From Candidatus Obscuribacterales bacterium (GTDB lineage Bacteria > Cyanobacteriota > Vampirovibrionia > Obscuribacterales > Obscuribacteraceae), in assembly GCA_019752635.1 (NCBI GenBank), contig JAIELX010000073.1, positions 1-64,000 of the forward strand: a stretch of DNA of 64,000 bases. Reading direction: 5' to 3'. Numbering within the stretch: position 1 is the first letter of the stretch; the number at the start of each line of letters is the position of its first letter. A program made the position numbers and the translations under genes. Below are positions 35,741 through 43,101 of this stretch, one piece after another. Under the pieces are notes generated by a model, which worked only from the letters and a program-made list of their open reading frames with translations, searched no databases and was not told the origin of the DNA.

Positions 35741-35865
35741 GCTGTTTTACCAACTGAGAACGCGGCGTTCGGTAACAGCAATCTATCCGACCTATGTTAG
35801 CGCCTCGCTTGTTAACTGCGGTGGAGCCGCGAGACAACCAGCAAGTCGAGATTGACAAAGTCGCG

Positions 35866-35900
35866 ATTTAGACTTATTCTAAATACAGACAGATTATAAC
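35866..35900 (+). promoter_or_regulatory. PerR box and -10 element of the perR-like gene
   Basis: ATTTAGA (35866-35872) and TCTAAAT (35878-35884) form a perfect 7-5-7 inverted repeat. Its core TTAGACTTATTCTAA differs at one position from the PerR-type box TTAGAATnATTCTAA. It lies just upstream of a TATAAC -10 element (35895-35900), 15 bp before the GTG start, a placement that would block the promoter. Points to autoregulation. Confidence 0.75.
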
Positions 35901-35914
35901 GCGGAGTTTGTGTT

Positions 35915-36313
35915 GTGGGTGAAGTTGAAAAGATGCTTGTGGCGCGCGGGGTTAAACCCACGGCGCAGCGAGTGGTCATCGCGGAGTACGTGCTAAACGC
36001 GCACTCGCATCCCACCGCAGATGATGTTTTGCAAGCTGTGGCCGAAAAACTTCCTGTTCTCTCCAGAGCAACCGTGTACAACACGCTTCACGCTCTAGTG
36101 GAAGCGGGAGTTTTGCAAGAAGTCGTAACTGATGCAGGTTGCGTTCGTTATGACGCTAATACCGAGGAGCATCACCATTTTGTCGATGTGAAATCCGGCC
36201 GAATTTTCGACGTGCCAAAGGAAATGGTTCCTGAGTTAAAAGAAAACATCGGCGCTTCATTTAAGGTGCACGGCTACAAAGTAGTTTTTTACGGCGAGTT
36301 ACTCGACGAGTGA
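35915..36313 (+). CDS. perR: PerR-type Fur-family peroxide regulator lacking the Cys4 zinc site
   Basis: 132 residues from GTG 35915 (GGAG 8 nt upstream). Winged-helix Fur fold with the DNA-reading helix SRATVYNTL. Aligning with B. subtilis PerR by spacing, the regulatory metal ligands are all present: His32 (H37), Asp80 (D85), His86 (H91), His88 (H93) and Asp99 (D104). The Asp at the D85 place is the PerR rather than Fur signature, and His32 and His86 match the oxidised sensor residues. The structural zinc cysteines CxxC are replaced (Asp91, Ser94), and only one Cys exists in the protein. A PerR box sits in its promoter and rubrerythrin follows. Irr is an alternative, but the spacing fits PerR better. 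Confidence 0.85.
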   Translation: MGEVEKMLVARGVKPTAQRVVIAEYVLNAHSHPTADDVLQAVAEKLPVLSRATVYNTLHALVEAGVLQEVVTDAGCVRYDANTEEHHHFVDVKSGRIFDVPKEMVPELKENIGASFKVHGYKVVFYGELLDE

Positions 36314-36390
36314 AGCCGCAGAAGTAACGTAAATCCAAGCAATTGAAAAACACTAAGAAGGGGATCAGTAAAGGTCCTCGGGAGGTCAAC

Positions 36391-36894
36391 ATGCATATTC
36401 AAGATAACACCAAAACATCCGAGAACTTGCACGCCGCATTTGCAGGCGAGTCGATGGCTAATCGCAAGTATTTGTACTTCGCTAAAGTGGCGCGCAAGCT
36501 TGGTAACGAAGAAGTCGCCAAACTATTCGAAGAGACCGCGCATCAAGAGACAGGGCACGCTTTTTCGCACCTCGAGTTGATGTACCCGCCGTCGGAACTC
36601 ACCGTGGAGAAGATACTAGAACTCGCCGTTGAAGGTGAACTGTATGAGAGCAATCAGATGTATCCGGAATTCGAGCGCATCGCCTATGAGGAGGGCCGTA
36701 TGGATGCTGTGGCCGAATTCCAGGATCAAGCCGCCGAATCCAAAGAGCACGCTGCGATTTTCGAGCAAGCAGCAAAGCGCTTCCATGCTTTGACCATGGT
36801 CGAGAAATACCACGCTGGCAAGTATCAGAAGGCCTTGGATAATGTTCGCGAGTCCGAAAAAGTGGTAGTTTCAGAGCTGAAAGAAATCGCCTAA
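36391..36894 (+). CDS. Rubrerythrin-family diiron protein without rubredoxin domain
   Basis: 167 residues from ATG 36391 (GGAGG 6 nt upstream; the frame extends 16 codons further). Four-helix ferritin-like domain with diiron ligands Glu20, Glu53-x-x-His56, and the E-x-x-H pair Glu117/His120 plus acidic residues of the third helix. The C-terminal rubredoxin Fe-Cys4 domain of classical rubrerythrin is missing. Rubrerythrins reduce hydrogen peroxide. It lies 77 bp after the perR-like gene, in the same direction, as expected for a peroxide regulon. It needs a separate electron donor. Confidence 0.92.
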   Translation: MHIQDNTKTSENLHAAFAGESMANRKYLYFAKVARKLGNEEVAKLFEETAHQETGHAFSHLELMYPPSELTVEKILELAVEGELYESNQMYPEFERIAYEEGRMDAVAEFQDQAAESKEHAAIFEQAAKRFHALTMVEKYHAGKYQKALDNVRESEKVVVSELKEIA

Positions 36895-36907
36895 TCACCG
36901 CGCGTCA

Positions 36908-36942
36908 GTCGCGGGGGCCGGATTCTTGCCGGACCCCGCGAC
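36908..36942 (+). terminator. Strong hairpin after rubrerythrin
   Basis: GTCGCGGGG (36908-36916) pairs with CCCCGCGAC (36934-36942), and inner CCGG arms extend it. 14 bp after the stop. No T-run follows. Confidence 0.6.
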
Positions 36943-36989
36943 CATTCGCGTGCAGCTGAACGCGCAGCGCTGGCGTACCTCTCGCTTCT

Positions 36990-37029
36990 AACGCGAGTCT
37001 CACCGATTTGCAAATCGAATCGCGTTTTT
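36990..37029. terminator. Terminator-like hairpin between rubrerythrin and the TraB-family gene
   Basis: AACGCGA (36990-36996) pairs with TCGCGTT (37020-37026), followed by TTT on the + strand. The 14-bp palindrome CGATTTGCAAATCG (37004-37017) fills the loop. It serves the + strand best and reaches the stop codon of the convergent gene. Confidence 0.55.
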
Positions 37030-38872
37030 AGTATCCCGGGCTTCCGAGTTTGCTTCGTTCATGACGCGCTGCCGCTGCGTTCCTGTCTCGGGTAGCGTTG
37101 TCTTCCCTGCGCTGCGCGTCTTCGCGGTTTCTTCGCTCAATGGCGTCGATATCGCTTTTATCAATTCGACGACCGGAGCCCGAACTGCTATAGCTACCGC
37201 CAGCTGGTCTTGCGTAGTTTGAGCCGTAGCCGTCTTCGCTATACCGCGGCGTGTACTTAAACGAAGCCATATATTCTTCTGTCGCCTTCGATTTCAGCCA
37301 AGGCTTACTGCCAATGGCGCTTATAACGTAGAAATGCGAGCCTATTACTGCCATGCGAAGCCGAGCCGAAGCTTCTATGCCGTGGCGGGCTAACTCCTTC
37401 GCTCCGTCGCTGTCTTTTCCGATTCCGGAAAGGATGAGCTCGCGGCCGACTCCTCCTGGAACATTCCAGATGTAGTGCGACGTTTCTTTTGCGTTGAAGC
37501 TCTTGATGTAGATGGCGCACAGTAGGTCCATAATCATGTTGGCCGGCTTGTGAGACAGATTGCCGGGGCAGTTGATGTAGCAAACGTCGTAAAGACCGAA
37601 TGGCAGCTCGACGCACTTGTAGTGTACCGAACGCAAATTGGAATGATCTTTGTATGCCATTTCCGGCTTGCCTGGTAGAAGGATGCTGAACTCACCATCA
37701 GGGAACGAAAGTCGCGATAGTTTGCCGCTTGTAGTGGGGCCCACAGGTGCTGGTTTTGAGCGCATTTGCTCGACTTTGAAGCCCTTTTGCTCCATCAGTG
37801 CGAGCATGCCTTTGTCCGTACCCATGTGCGCGCCGCCAACAGCTACGAAATGTGGACCGGGTCCCTTCATCTGGCGAAGCAAGCTGTCAACCATAGTGAC
37901 GTTGCGGTCGAAGACTATGCGCTTATACTCGGCCCGGCTTTCTGCGTTGGTCTTGTTCTCATCCAGGTCTCGACTATCAAACTTCACCAGGTCTGCTTCT
38001 CTCCATAGCCGCAAGATTTCGTCCAAGCGGCCCTGGCACTCTTTCATGTCGGCAAACATTGAACCCAGTTCTTTGTCTAGCTGTTTGCCGGACTTTCCGG
38101 CTTCGATGGCGCTGGCGCCGGCGATGTGCATCTCCATTGGCTCCAGACCGATGACCGGTTTCTTTAATCTCTTTGCTTGCTCGTAGAAATGCTCATCAAT
38201 CCCCAGTTCGGGCTTGTACCCTGCGCGACGAAGGGACGATGTTGCTATGCACGCACCGGCGAACGCAGGCTGCAGCTGTTCGTACATGTCCATGGATTCT
38301 CCGGCCCAATTCAAATAGTCTTTGAAGACCTTTTTTGTTTCGGGCGACAAGTGTTTCGAGAGACAGTCACCTTTCACGTACATGGTTTTGTCTTCTTGCA
38401 ACTTTGCCAGTTTAGCGTTACCCGTCATGCTGCATTCCAAATAGAGCGCTTTCGACTCCTGGAACGCTTGTTCCATTTCTTTCGGTAATGGATAGAAATT
38501 TGCCTTTGCTACGTGGATAGTCCCGAGGAGGTAGACGACCTGATCACCCTTCGTTGCTTTCCACATGAACATTTTGTAGCCGGGATGTTGCTCGACAGCC
38601 GCCGCACTCACGGTGCCGGACAGAGGCGCGGCGGGGGCCGCGGTAGTGCCGGTGAGAACACTGGTGAAGCCGCTCGGACCGGAAGCCGATGCGGGTGCCG
38701 CTGCTGGCGAGGATGCCGGGGCCGCTGCACTTCCTGTCGAACCTGGCGTCGCTTCCTCCGCTTCACCATCCTGTTCCATTTGATCTTCTTCTATGGATGC
38801 TTCAGCGCGGTTCGGGACACAGACAACCGCATTGCAGCAAAGGACAACCACGAGTATCAATGCTCGCCACAT
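37028..38872 (-). CDS. Exported TraB/GumN-family protein with extra C-terminal domain
   Basis: 614 residues. Signal peptide at ~1-25 (LILVVVLCCNAVVCV), then an Ala/Pro/Ser-rich linker to ~95. Residues ~97-375 are a TraB/GumN domain: YLLGTIHVAKANFYPLP at the front, GLEPMEMHI in the middle, and FVAVGGAHMGTDKGMLALMEQKGFKV at the end. The family has a protease-like fold with a GxxH site and is related to pheromone shutdown TraB; many members are predicted metalloproteases. The remaining ~200 residues form a beta-rich segment (LSFPDGEFSILLPGKPEMAYKD) of unknown type, and a charged tail (RREDNATRDRNAAAARHER). Monocistronic. Confidence 0.88.
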   Translation of the reverse strand: MWRALILVVVLCCNAVVCVPNRAEASIEEDQMEQDGEAEEATPGSTGSAAAPASSPAAAPASASGPSGFTSVLTGTTAAPAAPLSGTVSAAAVEQHPGYKMFMWKATKGDQVVYLLGTIHVAKANFYPLPKEMEQAFQESKALYLECSMTGNAKLAKLQEDKTMYVKGDCLSKHLSPETKKVFKDYLNWAGESMDMYEQLQPAFAGACIATSSLRRAGYKPELGIDEHFYEQAKRLKKPVIGLEPMEMHIAGASAIEAGKSGKQLDKELGSMFADMKECQGRLDEILRLWREADLVKFDSRDLDENKTNAESRAEYKRIVFDRNVTMVDSLLRQMKGPGPHFVAVGGAHMGTDKGMLALMEQKGFKVEQMRSKPAPVGPTTSGKLSRLSFPDGEFSILLPGKPEMAYKDHSNLRSVHYKCVELPFGLYDVCYINCPGNLSHKPANMIMDLLCAIYIKSFNAKETSHYIWNVPGGVGRELILSGIGKDSDGAKELARHGIEASARLRMAVIGSHFYVISAIGSKPWLKSKATEEYMASFKYTPRYSEDGYGSNYARPAGGSYSSSGSGRRIDKSDIDAIERRNREDAQRREDNATRDRNAAAARHERSKLGSPGY

Positions 38873-39234
38873 ACACTAACCTCCCCACCCACTAAATGTG
38901 TCATTCCACTTCGAATGTTCGTCAAAACCCTACAAACTGTGTCCTTATACTCACTGGACGGTTAGGGATGAAGCGGAGCGGCAATCATAGGAATCAAGCA
39001 ACGGTTACTGAAATGTGGGACGAGGCGATCGAATTCCGTCTCAAAGTTCCGGGGCGATGACCGTCCCTGATCCCGGCGACTGGACTTATGGCAAGTCGCC
39101 GGGTTAAAGCTGGTATCATTCAAACCATTGCCGGCACAGGATTATCGAATGCGGTTACTTGAAAAAACTTTGCATTGATACGTCTTCAAAAAGTCGGCTT
39201 AACTGCAGAGTATAGAGAAATGCCGGGAGCGAGC
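38873..39234. other. Divergent intergenic region (362 bp)
   Basis: Between the TraB-family and VIT-family genes, with promoters for both expected. The only clear structure is the inverted repeat at 39072-39103. No RNA gene seen. Confidence 0.5.
39072..39103. repeat. Perfect 10-bp inverted repeat
   Basis: CCCGGCGACT (39072-39081) and AGTCGCCGGG (39094-39103) around a 12-nt loop, 131 bp before the VIT-family start. Could be an RNA leader hairpin or an operator; it is not followed by a T-run. Confidence 0.6.
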
Positions 39235-39933
39235 ATGCCGAAGTCACACAGAGAGACCCATAAACTAGATAGCAGCGGTTGGTTGCGTGCGGCCGTGTTG
39301 GGCGCAAATGATGGAATTGTCTCCACTGCCAGTTTGATTCTGGGGGTTGCGGCTTCCGGTGCCGAGCACTCGAACATCTTGATCGCCGGCTTTGCAGGAC
39401 TGGCTGCCGGTGCGATGTCGATGGCGTCCGGTGAGTATGTGTCTGTTTCCTCTCAGAAGGATACCGAGCTAGCGGCCATCAATCAGGAACGGCGGGAAAT
39501 CGCTGAAAATTTCGCAAGCGAACAGAAAGAACTGGCAATGATTTACGTTCGCCGCGGACTCGATAGGGAACTTGCAAATGAGGTTGCGGAAAAGCTGATG
39601 CGACATAATTCGCTCGAGGCTCACGCTCGCGACGAACTCGGAATTACTGAGATGACATCGGCTAGACCGCTGCAGGCGGCGATGGCATCGGCAGGCAGTT
39701 TCGCTGTGGGAGCGGCGCTTCCACTTGCCGTTGTTATGCTCGCACCGCGTCCCTACCTTGTGTCGTCCATCGTGTGTGGCGCTCTGTTTCTCTTAGCTGT
39801 TTTGGGTGGTTGGGCTGCGCACGTCGGTGGCGCGAAGATTTTTCCTGCCGTTATTCGGGTTGTGTTTTGGAGCGCGCTTGCTCTGGCTATCACTTATGGT
39901 GTCGGTACCGTTACCGGTCACACCACCTCATAG
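39235..39933 (+). CDS. VIT1/CCC1-family metal transporter
   Basis: 232 residues from ATG 39235, preceded by GGGAG 5 nt upstream; longer in-frame starts exist. Family marks: LRAAVLGANDGIVSTASLILGVA, the metal-binding helix GAMSMASGEYVSVSSQKDTE, a cytoplasmic Glu/Arg-rich helical region at ~80-140, and three C-terminal membrane segments. VIT1/CCC1 carriers move Fe2+ or Mn2+ out of the cytosol. With the PerR/rubrerythrin pair 3 kb away this would fit metal and oxidant control, but no shared operator was seen. Convergent with the next gene (7 bp gap). Confidence 0.93.
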   Translation: MPKSHRETHKLDSSGWLRAAVLGANDGIVSTASLILGVAASGAEHSNILIAGFAGLAAGAMSMASGEYVSVSSQKDTELAAINQERREIAENFASEQKELAMIYVRRGLDRELANEVAEKLMRHNSLEAHARDELGITEMTSARPLQAAMASAGSFAVGAALPLAVVMLAPRPYLVSSIVCGALFLLAVLGGWAAHVGGAKIFPAVIRVVFWSALALAITYGVGTVTGHTTS

Positions 39934-39940
39934 AACAAAG

Positions 39941-41821
39941 TTAGTTTTCGCGTTTCCATTCTTTGAAATCTTGCTCCGTACTTTTGGTCATGGATTCTGC
40001 TGCATCGGAGAGCCAGTTACGGCTACGTTTTGAGAGGTCGGATAGCAATCGTGCAGCCGTGTTCGGCGTACCTGCGTGCACGTTTGCTGTTTCAAAGCCC
40101 ATTGCGTACAGCACAAGACGTTCATCTCCCGCGCTTTTCAATTTCGCAAGGTCGACTTTGATGCGACTGGGCGAGAGGCGCCTGGTTACCCAGCCGTCAC
40201 CGATACTGATGCCGGCATCGTGTGCTCTAACTGCTGCCTTCATGATATCCAATGAGTTTGATGCTCCACCAATCTTTCCTTCCGCGAAATCGGTGGCCGG
40301 AGGCAACACCACTTTCGCTTCAGAGGCTAAAGGTTTGTTTCCCTCCTCGCCGATTGCAACAAAACGAGCGCGGCCCAAACTGCCGACACCGGCTTGTCTC
40401 TTTCCGAAATGAACATCGCTAACTGTGTCCGGGAGTAACGCCAACATGGACTGACGGGCCTGCGACGGAATCGCAGCGGTATCAATAGTGGTGATTTGGC
40501 TGTTTAACTGACGCCAGAAGTCCTTGGCTTCGGATGATTGGGCTTTTACAATTCTGGCAAGCTGCGCATGCTCGTCAAGCAAGAATGGCCGCCCGTGAAT
40601 CTTCAATGAGTCTTCATAACCTGCTAGAACAATCTTGGAAGCTTCCTTCAGTCCGATTGAAAAATCACTTTGTCCTTTCAAGAGCTTGGCGCTGACGAGA
40701 AGGCGGACCAGGTCGTTGGTGTATGGCAGTCGCGCCGCTTCGTCAAAATCGTTGATTCCCCAGGCTCGTCGTCCTCGGGCATCTTTCCATGTGCCGAAGT
40801 TTCCCACATGCAAGTCGCCCACTGAGTTGACTTTATGAGTGTTTTGTAGTTCGGGCAAAATTGCGGGAAAGCGCTTGGCCCAAAGATAATAGGTACCGCG
40901 CAGAAAGTTGAGCGGATCAGCTGACAATTTCGCGTGCTTCGCCGCGATGTCGTCCGCAATAACTGTAGTATGGCGGGCCATCCAGCTCTCGTATTCTGCA
41001 GTAAGCGGTGTGACTCGCGGTGATTCCTCGGCACGAGTAACAACTGCCCCGGATGACCTGTCCGAGCCCGGTAGTCGATCCGACTTTTCTCCGCCTCCAG
41101 ATGCTCCGTTCTGCGGTGACTTTCGGGTGTCTACCGACAGGTCCGACAACTTCTTGCTCAGCACAGGGAGAGTGACGTTAATGAAGCCACCATGTACGAT
41201 CGCTTTCATTCTGTCATTCATCGTGAGACTGTGCGATTCACCCGCGAGGGACGAAACGAAACTGGTGGTCTCCATTCCTGCCAGTGCCCCGGCCGAACCC
41301 ACTGTCACACGACCGAGTCCGGTATAGATTCGCGAATTGCTTATTGCCTTTGACCTTCCGAGCCAATGGTTCCCCGCTGAGAACGCGGAGAACGCGGCTA
41401 GCGAGCCAAGCGCATTTCCCGAGCGAGTTTCATTTCTGTCAGGGCAGCGCGCAAAGTCGAATAAACCGGCGCCAACTATTTGAGCGGTGGTATCACTTCG
41501 CATCATAGCTGCGAGTTCACCACCTGCCGCCATTTTTCCGCCAATAGATCGCAAACCGATTCCTGCGACCTTTCCAGCCAAAGCGTACGTTAGGCATGCA
41601 CCGGCTGCCGAAGAGAATGTTTGTAGCAGCCATGGATTGCTAAAGGGGGCCGCTTCAGGCACTGTCGGTGGTGCAATCTTTTCTGCTGCGAAATTATTGT
41701 AGATCTGCCGAACTCCGGTTCCATTTATGAATGGATGCCAGACATTTTCGGACAAATTTTGCGCAGAGAAGTCTGCTTGCTTCTCTGCCACCACAAGTTC
41801 GGATATGGTGAGGTCTTCCAA
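39941..41821 (-). CDS. DUF2252 protein with hydrophobic N-terminal extension
   Basis: 626 residues. Residues ~285-600 are a DUF2252 domain: FLRGTYYLWAKRFP, GDLHVGNFGTW, and INDFDEAARLPYTNDLVRLLVSAK (in parts). DUF2252 has a kinase/aminoglycoside-phosphotransferase-like fold, with the GDxHxxNFG and NDFDE motifs taking the places of HxDxxxxN and DxD. The first ~200 residues are an extension with weakly hydrophobic, Gly/Ala-rich helices (GAGLFDFARC, GLGRVTVGSAGALAG) that may insert in a membrane. A Ser/Gly linker joins the two. Usual DUF2252 proteins are ~400-450 residues. Substrate unknown. Confidence 0.85.
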   Translation of the reverse strand: MEDLTISELVVAEKQADFSAQNLSENVWHPFINGTGVRQIYNNFAAEKIAPPTVPEAAPFSNPWLLQTFSSAAGACLTYALAGKVAGIGLRSIGGKMAAGGELAAMMRSDTTAQIVGAGLFDFARCPDRNETRSGNALGSLAAFSAFSAGNHWLGRSKAISNSRIYTGLGRVTVGSAGALAGMETTSFVSSLAGESHSLTMNDRMKAIVHGGFINVTLPVLSKKLSDLSVDTRKSPQNGASGGGEKSDRLPGSDRSSGAVVTRAEESPRVTPLTAEYESWMARHTTVIADDIAAKHAKLSADPLNFLRGTYYLWAKRFPAILPELQNTHKVNSVGDLHVGNFGTWKDARGRRAWGINDFDEAARLPYTNDLVRLLVSAKLLKGQSDFSIGLKEASKIVLAGYEDSLKIHGRPFLLDEHAQLARIVKAQSSEAKDFWRQLNSQITTIDTAAIPSQARQSMLALLPDTVSDVHFGKRQAGVGSLGRARFVAIGEEGNKPLASEAKVVLPPATDFAEGKIGGASNSLDIMKAAVRAHDAGISIGDGWVTRRLSPSRIKVDLAKLKSAGDERLVLYAMGFETANVHAGTPNTAARLLSDLSKRSRNWLSDAAESMTKSTEQDFKEWKREN

Positions 41822-41987
41822 ATGGCCAGCTCGCGTTACCCATTGGCATCATATGGCAGCCCGCTGTTGGCGGTGATTTAGAAAGGCTAATCTCTGCGTA
41901 ATCTCCCCACTGAAGTGCGCTTTCCCCTGCGCGCACCTCTAAAACACCTGGTCGGAAACTCGAGCGAATCTCCGACCAGCAAGCCGT

Positions 41988-42176
41988 TTACTTCAAATGT
42001 TCAAAAGCTTCGTTCAGTTTCTTCTGGATCGCAGGGTTGGTTGCTTCGCTCATCCTGGAGACCGCTTCGAATAGTGCTCGCAAGGCGCTTTCCGCCTTCA
42101 TCAAACGCTTGGAAATTTCATTATCGGTTTTGTTGAGTTGTTCAATGTGGTATTTAGTATCAAATTCGTCTGACAT
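41988..42176 (-). CDS. Small coiled-coil protein, 62 residues
   Basis: ATG at 42174-42176 with a strong AGGAGG 5 nt upstream; the longer frame to 42215 is not needed. Acidic start then one long amphipathic helix with heptads (IEQLNKTDNEISKRLMKAES, LRALFEAV). Likely a dimeric helical protein. No family recognised. It precedes no other gene closely; a second small minus-strand gene lies 80 bp upstream of it, so the two may be co-transcribed. Confidence 0.7.
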   Translation of the reverse strand: MSDEFDTKYHIEQLNKTDNEISKRLMKAESALRALFEAVSRMSEATNPAIQKKLNEAFEHLK

Positions 42177-42255
42177 GGAACCTCCTGAGAGTAGGACTAA
42201 CTCGGATTTAAACATATGATCGAGTGACGGTGTTTGCCTCTCGGCTCATCTCACA

Positions 42256-42492
42256 TTAACGACCGTTCGCTTCGGCTTCAAAGCACAATAGGACTTGATT
42301 CATCTTTTGGGGATCGCTTGTTGCTGCGGCGGGTCCCAGAGAGCCTAATCTCATTTGCAGTGCGGCGTCGCCCGGTCCGAGGCGACCAGCCTCGAAGGAT
42401 TCAATGACACTCAAAAAGGAGGCCTTGGATGCTTCACTTATGGAATCTTTCAGGTCTTCAATCAATTTTCTTGTTCTTGTGAGCGTCGCCAT
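42256..42492 (-). CDS. Small helical protein, 78 residues
   Basis: ATG at 42490-42492 with GGAGG 9 nt upstream. Helical start (LIEDLKDSISEASKASFLSV), then a turn (RLGPGDAALQMRLGSLGP) and a second helix. Hydrophilic, no Cys motif, no match. Sits between the 62-residue protein and the divergent 86-residue protein; the three small proteins beside a kinase may be its partners or substrates (inference). Confidence 0.65.
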   Translation of the reverse strand: MATLTRTRKLIEDLKDSISEASKASFLSVIESFEAGRLGPGDAALQMRLGSLGPAAATSDPQKMNQVLLCFEAEANGR

Positions 42493-42758
42493 TATTTAAA
42501 TCCTCCAACCAAACCTTGCAGCAACATTGGTCGCTAATGATACCGCCAATCTAATTGAGTAGTCCTGTGAATGCCTGGAATTGCCGAGCCTGTTACATCG
42601 AGGATGGATGTTGACAGCGAATCGACTGAAACCCGAAGGGGACTTTGCCGACACTGTGGATTTATGCAGACCCTGCAAGTTCAATAGCACATATGAAGCG
42701 GTCTTGATTTTAGGCACCATTCAAAGAGGCAATTGCCATTTGTTAGGAGAGCCAGCCG

Positions 42759-43019
42759 ATGCCCGGTAGTCCTTTTGAAAGCGAACAGTCATTTCGGGAT
42801 TCTTTAGCGGGAGCATTCTCTCCGTTCAATCTTTTTCGGCAAGCATGGGAAGGCTTTGAGTCGAAGAAAGGCGGTGGCGGCGGATCTGCTGAGCTCGGAG
42901 CGTTTCTGTTTCCCATGGAGAGGCTTCTGGGCAAGACTTTCAAAATGATGGAGGACGAGATAAATTCCGCTTTGCATAGTGATATCTACAGCAGCGGAGC
43001 TCGCGGAAGGCGCCGCTAA
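42759..43019 (+). CDS. Hypothetical 86-residue protein upstream of the kinase
   Basis: ATG 42759 with AGGAG 10 nt upstream. Aromatic N-terminal half (FSPFNLFRQAWEGFESKK), a five-Gly run, then ELGAFLFPMERLLGKTFKMMEDEI and a basic end (GARGRRR). No family recognised. 82 bp upstream of the kinase gene in the same direction, so probably co-transcribed with it. Confidence 0.65.
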   Translation: MPGSPFESEQSFRDSLAGAFSPFNLFRQAWEGFESKKGGGGGSAELGAFLFPMERLLGKTFKMMEDEINSALHSDIYSSGARGRRR

Positions 43020-43101
43020 ATTGTCCCGGTAGCCAGGGATGATTTTGCGTTCGCTCAGGGAATATGAAAATGTCATCTCCTCTGCACCCGGGGAAGTCAC
43101 G

